Positions 8,823 to 15,483 of a DNA stretch of 64,000 nt are shown here, piece after piece. Made by a program: the position numbers and the translations under genes. The stretch's first letter is position 1. Each line of letters starts with the position of its first letter. Below the pieces are notes generated by a model, which had not been told where the DNA came from, did not search any database, and saw only the letters and a list, made by a program, of their open reading frames with translations. Source of the DNA: Acidimicrobiia bacterium (lineage in GTDB: Bacteria > Actinomycetota > Acidimicrobiia > Acidimicrobiales > Bin134); contig JAJDUJ010000026.1 in the NCBI GenBank assembly GCA_022826705.1, forward strand, positions 123,726-187,725, written 5' to 3'.

Positions 8823-9188
8823 TCAGTCGTCGTCTTCGAACTCCAGTCCGAGTTCAGCGGCAACCGTGCGCAGGGCGGTGTAGGCCTGAGCGCTCGTTGG
8901 CCAACCGGCGTAGTGGGCGATGTGGACCACCCATTCCAAAAGCTCGTCGGGGGTGAGATCGCCCGACTCCAAGGCCGGCTTCATGTGGAAGGGCAGGATG
9001 GTGGCATTGCCGCTGGCCGCGATGCAGGTCAGCGTGGTGATCCGCCGTTCCTTGACTCCTAGCTTGGGGCGACTCCACATGTCGGTGAACACACGCTTTG
9101 TGAACTGGATGTAGGGATCGTCGCTGTCGGGGGGATCGAACAGCATGATGCTGTTCCAGGCGACACGATCTGCTTCTTTGTTGTTCAT
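8823..9188 (-). CDS. Carboxymuconolactone decarboxylase family protein
   Basis: The start is placed at ATG 9188 (MNNKEADRVAWNSIM). The longer frame overlaps the divergent gene. The 121-residue product has the all-helical CMD pattern: RVFTDMWSRPKLGVKERRITTLTCIAASGN, then HMKPALESGDLTPDELLEWVVHIAHYAGWPTSAQAYTAL. The CxxC pair of peroxidase-type AhpD members is absent, so it resembles the decarboxylase/isomerase branch. Partners in aromatic breakdown are not encoded nearby. The gene is divergent from a histidine phosphatase, with only 22 bases between the two starts. Confidence 0.8.
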   Translation of the reverse strand: MNNKEADRVAWNSIMLFDPPDSDDPYIQFTKRVFTDMWSRPKLGVKERRITTLTCIAASGNATILPFHMKPALESGDLTPDELLEWVVHIAHYAGWPTSAQAYTALRTVAAELGLEFEDDD

Positions 9189-9210
9189 CTGCGCAGCGTA
9201 GGCTGTTGCG

Positions 9211-9855
9211 GTGCAGATCGCCTTCATCCGGCATGGGCAGCCTCTGAGAGAGTGGAACACCGATGCTGTGGCCGACCCCGGACTCAGCGAGCTGGGCAAG
9301 TGGCAGGCCGAGCGGCTGGCCGACTGGCTGGAACACGAGCCCTTCGATCACATCATCTCCAGCACCAAGCGGCGGGCCATCGAGACCATCGAGCCACTGG
9401 CCACCCGACTGGGGTTGGAAATCGAGCTGGAGGAGGACTTCACCGAGATCGACCGCAACTCCAAGGTGTACCTCCCCACCGAGCTGCTGGCCACCGAGGG
9501 CGGCGAGTACTACGAGGCCATTCGGGCCCAGGACTATGCAGCCATTGGCTGGGACACCCCCGAGGAGTTCCACAAGCGGGTGATGGCCGCCTTCGAGCGG
9601 TTGTGCGAAGCCCAGCCCGGCCAGCACATCGCGGTGGCCTGCCACGGAGGGGTGGTCAACCGGGTGGTATCCGAGTTGGTAATGGCATCGGAGAGGATCC
9701 ACTTGCAGGTGTCCTATAGCGGGATCTGTCGGGTGTGGGTGGACGAAGACCGCCGGGTTCTCATGAGCATGAACGAGACCGGCCACTGCTGCGCCACCCG
9801 CACCGGCGTCACCGGTTTCATGCGAGACGGAGTGGTCGCCGGGCCTCAGTACTGA
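9211..9855 (+). CDS. Histidine phosphatase (phosphoglycerate mutase superfamily)
   Basis: The product of 214 residues begins MQIAFIRHGQP, where Arg7-His8-Gly9 is the phospho-accepting RHG motif, and has the second catalytic histidine in VACHGGVVNRV near residue 145. SSTKRRAIETIEPLA supplies the usual phosphate-pocket arginine. This fits a cytoplasmic phosphatase of the cobC/GpmB type. Similar actinobacterial enzymes dephosphorylate sugar phosphates, nucleotides or cofactor intermediates, and the substrate cannot be told here. It starts with GTG. Confidence 0.85.
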   Translation: MQIAFIRHGQPLREWNTDAVADPGLSELGKWQAERLADWLEHEPFDHIISSTKRRAIETIEPLATRLGLEIELEEDFTEIDRNSKVYLPTELLATEGGEYYEAIRAQDYAAIGWDTPEEFHKRVMAAFERLCEAQPGQHIAVACHGGVVNRVVSELVMASERIHLQVSYSGICRVWVDEDRRVLMSMNETGHCCATRTGVTGFMRDGVVAGPQY

Positions 9856-9932
9856 ATTTGGCCCTGGGTAAGGGTCTCGTCGCTCAGTCCCCTCTTTCCT
9901 ACCTTGTGAATTTTCGACAATTCTGCTCCGCC

Positions 9933-9979
9933 TTGACCCAACTAGCCTTTCTACCTATCGTTAGGAATACTTAACCTAA
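9933..9979 (+). promoter_or_regulatory. Promoter with DtxR/IdeR-type iron box ahead of bfd-bfr
   Basis: TTGACC (9933-9938) and TATCGT (9956-9961) are 17 bases apart and form a plausible promoter. Directly on it lies TTAGGAATACTTAACCTAA (9961-9979). Read on the reverse strand it matches the mycobacterial IdeR consensus TTAGGTTAGGCTAACCTAA at 14 of 19 positions, including both outer TTAGG/CCTAA ends. A box overlapping the -10 and transcription start is the repressing geometry. Iron starvation would then raise the downstream genes, which suits Bfd-driven iron release. Confidence 0.7.
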
Positions 9980-10051
9980 GCTGTTGATGGCATAGAGCAT
10001 CCAAGGACAAGCGCATTGAATGTTTTGGACACCCAAGAGGGCAGGGAGCAC

Positions 10052-10354
10052 ATGCGGGGCCCGGTGATCCGCATCACTGCCAACGAGTCCTCAACAGCCT
10101 TGACCTTCGACTGCTGCTGCGGCCTCAAGGAGATTGCCGTTGATGCGGTGCCCGATGTCGATCGAGCCAAGAACTGGCATGGGACGCTTCGTCGTGTTCA
10201 CCGGGTGGACATCTGCGTAGATCGTCACCGAGTGAGTTGCACCGTTCAGGGGTTGGGCCACCGCCTCCCGGTAATCCGTCGGGTTCCGCTGTCGGTAGCC
10301 TTGGGTATGGGCCAGATCGGCGATCCCCTTTTCGTGCTGGTGGGAGAGCGCTGA
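10052..10354 (+). CDS. Small hypothetical protein in the iron-storage operon
   Basis: I do not recognise this protein. The frame is open from a TTG at 10016, but the ATG at 10052 follows GGGAG and gives a 100-residue product starting MRGPVIRITANESS. It has a CCC cluster near residue 18 (FDCCCGLKEIAVDAVPDVD), several histidines and many Val/Arg-rich beta-type segments. It has no signal peptide and no membrane segment. Its stop overlaps the bfd start (TGATG), so the two are probably translated together under the iron box. A metal-binding or iron-trafficking role is only a guess from position and the triple cysteine. Confidence 0.6.
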   Translation: MRGPVIRITANESSTALTFDCCCGLKEIAVDAVPDVDRAKNWHGTLRRVHRVDICVDRHRVSCTVQGLGHRLPVIRRVPLSVALGMGQIGDPLFVLVGER

Positions 10355-10551
10355 TGGTGGTTTGTCACTGCAAGGCCATCAACGCCGAGTTCATCAAGAA
10401 CTTGTTTGCTGAGAGGTCGTTCACCGTGTCCGACGTGACTGAGGAATGCGGGGCAGGTGGCGACTGCGGCCGATGTCTCGATGTGATCGAGTGCATGTTG
10501 GAGCAAAGCCCCATGGAGCGGGGAACGCCTGTTTTGGTGGGAGTTTCCTAA
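10354..10551 (+). CDS. bfd: Bacterioferritin-associated ferredoxin (Bfd)
   Basis: The 65-residue product starts MVVCHCKAINAEFIKNLF and has Cys4-x-Cys6 followed by CGAGGDCGRC. This is the CxC...CxxC arrangement that binds the [2Fe-2S] cluster in Bfd. Bfd docks on bacterioferritin and passes electrons to the ferric core so that stored iron can leave. The ATG overlaps the stop of the small upstream gene, and bacterioferritin follows 47 bases later. The longer frame from 10237 is rejected because its extra residues overlap the previous gene. Confidence 0.88.
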   Translation: MVVCHCKAINAEFIKNLFAERSFTVSDVTEECGAGGDCGRCLDVIECMLEQSPMERGTPVLVGVS

Positions 10552-10598
10552 ACAACCTGCACCCGGCGGGTTTTCTTCTACAGGAGTAGTATCGACTT

Positions 10599-11069
10599 AT
10601 GCAGGGTTCCCCGGAGATCATCCAACTTCTCAATGAGATCCTTACTGCGGAACTAACTGCCATCAATCAGTACTTCGTGCATTCCAAGCTGTGCGAGAAC
10701 TGGGGTTGGAAGCGATTGGCTGACAAGTACCGCGAGGAATCCATCGACGAGATGCGCGACGCCGAGAAGCTGATGGACCGCATTTTGCTGTTGGAGGGCC
10801 TGCCCAACTTGCAGCGGCTGGGAACGGTGATGGTGGGCGAGACGGTGCCCGAGCAGTTGGAGTTGGATCTCGCCTTGGAGGTGGCCGCAGTGGACCGGTA
10901 TCGCCAGGGCATCCAAATGACATTGGATGAGGGCGACGCCGGTACCCGGGAGCTGCTGGAACACCTGTTGGAAGGCGAAGAGGAGCACCTCGACTGGATA
11001 GAGACCCAGCAGCGGGTGATCGCCGACATCGGCATCGAGCGCTACTTGCAGTCTCAGCTAGAGGAGTAG
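10599..11069 (+). CDS. bfr: Bacterioferritin, ferroxidase ligand His54 replaced by Asp
   Basis: The 156-residue product aligns without gaps at the N-terminus with E. coli Bfr. Glu18 (AELTAINQY), Glu51, the haem ligand Met52, a Glu in LALEV equivalent to Glu94, and GEEEHLDW, which keeps Glu127 and His130, are all present. At position 54, where Bfr proteins normally carry His (DEMKHAD or DEMRHAE), this one reads DEMRDAE with codon GAC. Bacterioferritin forms 24-subunit shells that oxidise and store iron. The changed ligand may weaken one iron site or alter it to a carboxylate-rich site. The ribosome site AGGAG lies 12 bases upstream. Confidence 0.92.
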   Translation: MQGSPEIIQLLNEILTAELTAINQYFVHSKLCENWGWKRLADKYREESIDEMRDAEKLMDRILLLEGLPNLQRLGTVMVGETVPEQLELDLALEVAAVDRYRQGIQMTLDEGDAGTRELLEHLLEGEEEHLDWIETQQRVIADIGIERYLQSQLEE

Positions 11070-11128
11070 CCCAAACCTGCGAGTCAGCCCCGTCTCGCAA
11101 TCGTCAGAGCGCCACTAGGATCCTCAGC

Positions 11129-12397
11129 GTGCCTCAATTGCCGGGGACGGTGAGGACCCTGCCGCTCGCGCTCCTTTTGGCGCTGCTGGGAACGCTCTTG
11201 GCCGCGTGCGGTGGCGCAGATGACACCGAACCGAGCATTGGTCCTGCTCCCGCTACTCCGGTTTCTTCGCCAACAGCGCCAGTTCCAACCGCCATTCCAT
11301 CCCCGACCCCTGAGGCGGTGGTGACCGCCACCGCTGTTGCGGCGCCGAGCACGGCAACGCCGGTGGCCACCGCCCCGCCTGAGCAGTCAGGCAGCGAGCC
11401 GACTCCGGTTGCCGATGACAGCGATGTCGAAGATGAGGTGGAGGAGGCTGGGAGTGAAGAAGCGGACATGCTGCCGCCGCTACCGACCCCAGCGGCCAGC
11501 ACGGTGCGGGAATTGCTGGCGCTGGGACGGCCACTGGTCATCGGCCACGCCGGGGGTGACCGTTCCTGGCCCCACTCCACCATGTACGCCTTCTCCCAGG
11601 CGGCTCATGCCGGGGTGGACGTGCTGGAGATGGACTTGCAGATGACCGCCGACCGAGTGCTGGTGGTGCATCACGACGACACCGTCGACCGCACCACCAA
11701 CGCCACTGGTCGAGTGCGAGACATGACCTACGAGGAGCTTCAGGCGCTGGACAACGCCTATTGGTGGTCGGAGGAATGGCCCAGCCACGACCTCGCCCCC
11801 GAGGCCTACTCCTACCGAGGCATCCGCACTGGCGACGTTGCCCCGCCCCCGGGATACGGCCCCGACGACTTCCGGGTGGAGACGTTCCGAGCGGTGGCGC
11901 AGGCGTTTCCCGAGCACGTCCTCGACGTGGAGATCAAGACCCCCGCGGGCGATGACGGCGAGGACGACATCGACTTCATCCTCGAGATGGCGGCGGTGCT
12001 GGCTGCCGACATTGAGGAGTTGGGCCGCACTGATTCGGTCGTGGTGGTGTCGTTTAGGGATGAGGCTCTGATCGGATTCCGGGAGCTGGCGCCCGAGGTT
12101 GTCACCAGCCCAGGCCAGGATGCCCTACCGGCGTGGGCGTTTGCGTCGGTACCGCTGCACCCCAACGACCTCATCGTGCAGGTGCCGCCCACCTTCAATG
12201 GCCTCGACGTGCTCGCCCCCGACCTGCTGGGCAAAGCCGCCGACGAGGGCCTGGCCGTGTGGGTTTGGCCCAACGAGGATTGGCAAGAAGACCCCGACTA
12301 CTACGCCGAGCTCATCGACTTGCCGGTTGACGGTGTGATCGCCGGTCGCCCCGACGAAGCCGTCGAGCGCTTCCGGTCCGACGGCGACATCCCCTGA
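11129..12397 (+). CDS. Glycerophosphodiester phosphodiesterase lipoprotein
   Basis: A signal peptide with lipobox LLAAC (Cys near residue 27) is followed by a long Pro/Thr/Ala and acidic linker to about residue 125. After it comes a GDPD TIM barrel. Key motifs are IGHAGGDRSWPHST near residue 138, VDVLEMDLQMTADRVLVVHHDDTVDRTT with the metal-binding Glu/Asp and second His, and LDVEIKTP with the third metal Glu. The enzyme hydrolyses glycerophosphodiesters from lipid turnover to glycerol-3-phosphate and an alcohol. It should act outside the cell membrane, held by its lipid anchor. The start is GTG. Confidence 0.88.
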   Translation: MPQLPGTVRTLPLALLLALLGTLLAACGGADDTEPSIGPAPATPVSSPTAPVPTAIPSPTPEAVVTATAVAAPSTATPVATAPPEQSGSEPTPVADDSDVEDEVEEAGSEEADMLPPLPTPAASTVRELLALGRPLVIGHAGGDRSWPHSTMYAFSQAAHAGVDVLEMDLQMTADRVLVVHHDDTVDRTTNATGRVRDMTYEELQALDNAYWWSEEWPSHDLAPEAYSYRGIRTGDVAPPPGYGPDDFRVETFRAVAQAFPEHVLDVEIKTPAGDDGEDDIDFILEMAAVLAADIEELGRTDSVVVVSFRDEALIGFRELAPEVVTSPGQDALPAWAFASVPLHPNDLIVQVPPTFNGLDVLAPDLLGKAADEGLAVWVWPNEDWQEDPDYYAELIDLPVDGVIAGRPDEAVERFRSDGDIP

Positions 12398-12405
12398 GCC
12401 AATAG

Positions 12406-12439
12406 CCTTCCGAAACCACTTCTATTTCGGAAGGATAAT
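12406..12439 (+). promoter_or_regulatory. Fic-gene promoter with a perfect 10-bp inverted repeat
   Basis: CCTTCCGAAA (12406-12415) and TTTCGGAAGG (12425-12434) are perfect inverted copies separated by nine bases. They run into a -10-like GATAAT (12434-12439). A further TTCCGAAAT copy touches the start codon (12450-12457). The fic start at 12456 is only 16 bases past the -10, so the mRNA leader is very short or absent. The arrangement fits autorepression, possibly by the winged-helix tail of the Fic protein itself. Confidence 0.65.
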
Positions 12440-12455
12440 GCAGTAACATTCCGAA

Positions 12456-13595
12456 ATGGGCCCAGATCCGGAAGGCAATCCGGGATTCTCGGTTGAAGTC
12501 GACTGGAATGGCCGACCGGTGGAGGCGTGGGTCCCGACCCCTCTCCGGCAGCGTTCCATAGGCCTTTCAGCCGCCAGTGTGAGAGCCGGGGAGCGGGCCT
12601 GTGCCGCCCTGCGGCTGGCCGATGCCCGGCTGCCCGATCAATGGGAGGCCATGGCCAGGCTCCTCCTCCGCAACGAAGGGGTAGCCTCTTCCGGCATTGA
12701 AGGGCTGCGCGAGCCCATCGAGTCTGTGCTGGTCGCGGAACGAACCGGCGCGGGCGGTACCGCGGGCTGGGTGGCCGACAACATGGTGGTGATCGACTGG
12801 GCACTGGACACGGCCCACGATCCGCTGACCGTTGGAACACTGCATCGCTGGCATAGACAGCTCATGCAAAACGGGAGACTTCCCCCCGACCTGGTGGGTG
12901 CCTTCCGTCCGGCGTTGGGCTGGGTGGGAGGCAACTCTCCCCTGGACGCGGCCTATGTTCCCCCGCCCCCCTCGGAAGTTTCAGGGCTAGTAGACGATTT
13001 GGTCGACTTCGCCAACGATCCCCCCGAAGGCCTCGACGCGGTGTCCCAAGCCGCAATAGTCCACGCCCAATTCGAAGCCATCCATCCCTATGGAGACGGC
13101 AATGGTCGCCTTGGCCGGGTGTTGATCAGCCGAACCCTGCGTCGGCGGGAGGCTACCAGTAGGTCCACCGTCCCCATCAGCATGGCCATAGCCCGCGACC
13201 CCGGCGGCTACCTCTCCGGCCTCCGCCTCTTCGAGCTTGGGATGCTCGACCCGTGGGTGACATGGTTCGCCGATGTAGCCGAGAAGGCCGCAAACACCGC
13301 CCATCAGATCATCGATCAAACCACCGCTCTGTTAGCCCGGTGGGGCGAGGCGACCGCCGGGCTGCGGGCCGACCACTCCGCCCGGTCTCTGCTCCCCCTT
13401 CTTCCCGCCCACCCCTTGCTCAGTGCAGGGGACGTCGCCGAATTGCTCAACATCAGCGAGCGCAGCTCCCGCACCGCCCTAGCCGCACTCGCCACCTTCG
13501 GCGTCCTGTCCCCCATCGATGTCCCATCCCCCACCCCCGGGCGCAACCGCCACTGGTTTACCGCTCCCGACCTGCTGAATCTCTGGAGCGCATGA
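12456..13595 (+). CDS. Fic family AMP-transferase with C-terminal winged helix
   Basis: The 379-residue product has a Fic_N-type region (DQWEAMARLLLRNEGVASSGIEGLREPIESVL). In it SSGIEG at residues 78-83 matches the inhibitory (S/T)xxxE(G/N) helix motif. The catalytic loop HPYGDGNGRLGRV begins at His210. Fic enzymes transfer AMP or other phosphate groups onto protein hydroxyls, and the N-terminal Glu keeps this class self-inhibited. The C-terminal 70 residues (LLSAGDVAELLNISERSSRTALAAL...) look like a helix-turn-helix, as in many two-domain Fic proteins. It is preceded by a perfect palindrome, which suggests autoregulation. The target protein is unknown. Confidence 0.9.
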   Translation: MGPDPEGNPGFSVEVDWNGRPVEAWVPTPLRQRSIGLSAASVRAGERACAALRLADARLPDQWEAMARLLLRNEGVASSGIEGLREPIESVLVAERTGAGGTAGWVADNMVVIDWALDTAHDPLTVGTLHRWHRQLMQNGRLPPDLVGAFRPALGWVGGNSPLDAAYVPPPPSEVSGLVDDLVDFANDPPEGLDAVSQAAIVHAQFEAIHPYGDGNGRLGRVLISRTLRRREATSRSTVPISMAIARDPGGYLSGLRLFELGMLDPWVTWFADVAEKAANTAHQIIDQTTALLARWGEATAGLRADHSARSLLPLLPAHPLLSAGDVAELLNISERSSRTALAALATFGVLSPIDVPSPTPGRNRHWFTAPDLLNLWSA

Positions 13596-13693
13596 AGCCA
13601 GCTACGACTCCAACGCCGCGATCTACATGATCTAACCCATTGATGGGAACCACGAGAGGGAAGGGCAAGCCAGCAATATTTTAGGATTGATCC

Positions 13694-14482
13694 ATGGCCT
13701 CTATCGCTCGATACTTCACCCGAGATGCCGAAGGCAAGACTTACCAAAGGGTAGAAAATGCTCTGCAATTCCCGATGTTCATACTCGGGATCACATTCAT
13801 TCCTGTGTTGGGTGGGATATATCTGGCCGACCTTTCCAAACAGGCGACATTCGGCCTAGAGATCGCAGGCTGGGCAATTTGGGGGGCATTCGCAGTCGAG
13901 TACTTCTGGCTGCTGTGGCTGGCTCCGAGTCGATGGAAGATGATCCGAACCCACAAGATCGACCTTCTCGTCGTGGCGGTCCCGTTCTTGCGCCCTCTGC
14001 GGATACTCCGCATCTTCCAGCTAATGTCAGGTGTAGGCCCAATCGCCATTGTCGCCGCCTCTTTTCGCAGGGTGATCAACCGCCCGGGCATTTCAGCTTT
14101 CTTCACTGCCGTTACCGGCATCGTGTTCGCCAGCGCTGGGCTAGTTCTGGCTTTCGAGCACCAACAACCGGGATCAGAAATCGCCAATTTCGGAGACGCA
14201 CTATGGTGGTCCATAGTCACCTGCTCCACAGTGGGGTACGGCGACCACTTCCCAGTCACCACGGGCGGCAGAGTCATCGCAGTGATCCTCATTTTAGTAG
14301 GCATCAGCGCGCTGTCAGCCCTCACCGCCAGTATCGCCGCCCTCTTCGTGGAGCAAGACGACGAGATTGAAGAGGAACAAGAGGCAGCTGACACCGCCGA
14401 ACTCAAGACTCAGCTAAATCGTATCGAAGCCCAACTACGATCCTTGAGCCAGCAAGTAGGCAGGATCAGCGAACAACCGTAA
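13694..14482 (+). CDS. Voltage-gated-type potassium channel
   Basis: The 262-residue product has about six membrane helices. An S4-like helix RPLRILRIFQLM carries regularly spaced arginines, and the pore loop TCSTVGYGDHFP near residue 178 is the K+ selectivity filter. The cytosolic tail (EEEQEAADTAELKTQLNRIEAQLRSLSQQVG) is a predicted coiled coil that would hold the tetramer together, as in KvAP-like prokaryotic channels. It would set membrane potential or mediate K+ efflux. A 60-base sample of the gene (13801-13860) is 53% GC against about 68% in typical neighbours, suggesting transfer. AGGA eight bases upstream supports the ATG at 13694. Confidence 0.88.
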   Translation: MASIARYFTRDAEGKTYQRVENALQFPMFILGITFIPVLGGIYLADLSKQATFGLEIAGWAIWGAFAVEYFWLLWLAPSRWKMIRTHKIDLLVVAVPFLRPLRILRIFQLMSGVGPIAIVAASFRRVINRPGISAFFTAVTGIVFASAGLVLAFEHQQPGSEIANFGDALWWSIVTCSTVGYGDHFPVTTGGRVIAVILILVGISALSALTASIAALFVEQDDEIEEEQEAADTAELKTQLNRIEAQLRSLSQQVGRISEQP

Positions 14483-14551
14483 ACGGCAAAAGCAATTCCT
14501 ACCTGCGATTGGAACCATCAAGCCTGAACAACCTGCCAGCCGCTAGGCCAC

Positions 14552-15466
14552 TTACCCCAGATCGAGCTCGGCCCAGCTCTCGGCCAGGTCGTCGAACCAG
14601 CTCTGGGCTCGGTCCATGCGCCAGCAGAACAACGACATCACCACGTTGATGGTGGTTGCGCCGGCCTCTGCCCACTCAACGGCTGCGCCCATGCTGGCTT
14701 TGATGGAGGGGCGGCCGTCGTCGCCGGGCACCGCGTCGATGTCGCCCTGGACGCCGAAGCCGTCCAGGCTCCGACCCGCGTCAGCGAGAGCGTCTCGGAG
14801 TGTGCTCACTCCATCGGCCACTTCTTCGAGGTTGCCGTAGGGGGGCGGGATCCAGCCGTCGGCGTGTTCCACGAGACGGGCCAGGTTGTTGGAGTGGAGC
14901 GCACCGGCCACCCAGATCGGGATTCCGCCCGGCTGGGCCGGCTTGGGCTCGCACCAGATGTCGTCGAAGTTGACGGTGGCTGAGTGGAACGAGGCCGGGG
15001 ATTCCTGCCACAGCGCCTTGCAGGCCGCGATGGTGTCGGTAAGGCGCTGACCCCGCTCTGTCCAGGGGATGCCGGCGGCTTCGTATTCCTCGCGCTGCCA
15101 TCCCGTCCCCATGCCCACTTCCAGACGGCCCTGCGAAAGCACGTCCATGGTGGCCAGCGTCTTGGCCAGCACCGCGGCGGGCCGAAGGGGAGCGATCAGG
15201 ATCTTGGTGCTGAATCGAACACTCTCGGTGACGGCAGCCATGTGGGCGATGGAGGCCAGCGGTTCGAGCCAAGCAGTGTCAGGGGGAAAGGGGAAGGGGC
15301 CGTATGGATACTTGTCGGTATTGGCGCCCATGACGACATGGTCGGTCAACATGATGCGGTCGACGCCAGCTTGCTCGGCCATCTGGGCCAGATCGGCGAT
15401 CTGGTGGAAGTTGTTGTCTCTGAAGATGGGGCCGAACGACGGCAAGGTGACGGACAGGGATGTCAT
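14552..15466 (-). CDS. Luciferase-like (LLM) F420-dependent oxidoreductase
   Basis: The 304-residue TIM-barrel product shows the family pattern of actinobacterial F420-dependent LLM enzymes: ADLAQMAEQAGVDRIMLTDHVVMG, RFSTKILIAPLRPAAVLAKTLATMDVLSQGRLEVGMGTGWQREEYEAAGIPW, then GGIPIWVAGALHSNNLARLVEHADGWIPP. It is closely similar to the product of 37679-38617, so the two are paralogues. Such enzymes move hydride between reduced F420 and organic substrates. The substrate is unknown. It is divergent from an AMP-forming ligase with only 17 bases between the two starts. Confidence 0.85.
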   Translation of the reverse strand: MTSLSVTLPSFGPIFRDNNFHQIADLAQMAEQAGVDRIMLTDHVVMGANTDKYPYGPFPFPPDTAWLEPLASIAHMAAVTESVRFSTKILIAPLRPAAVLAKTLATMDVLSQGRLEVGMGTGWQREEYEAAGIPWTERGQRLTDTIAACKALWQESPASFHSATVNFDDIWCEPKPAQPGGIPIWVAGALHSNNLARLVEHADGWIPPPYGNLEEVADGVSTLRDALADAGRSLDGFGVQGDIDAVPGDDGRPSIKASMGAAVEWAEAGATTINVVMSLFCWRMDRAQSWFDDLAESWAELDLG

Positions 15467-15468
15467 AG

Positions 15469-15476
15469 CAATATTG
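15469..15476. promoter_or_regulatory. Palindrome CAATATTG between divergent start codons
   Basis: This 8-base perfect palindrome fills most of the 17 bases between the start codons at 15466 and 15484. It is an AT-rich island in very GC-rich surroundings. With so little room, both promoters must overlap the opposite gene or the mRNAs must be nearly leaderless. It may be a shared operator or the site of opposed -10 elements. Confidence 0.35.
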
Positions 15477-15483
15477 TTGTCGG

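Noticed and set aside
10552..10598. Rho-independent terminator between bfd and bfr
   Set aside because: ACCCGGCGGGTTTTC has a very short stem with at most a three-base loop. It is too weak to call and may at most attenuate.
13670..13685. TTAGG sequence before the potassium channel as an iron box
   Set aside because: Only one half-site is present (TTTTAGGATTGA) with no CCTAA partner at the right distance. The same holds for the TTAGG at 59900.
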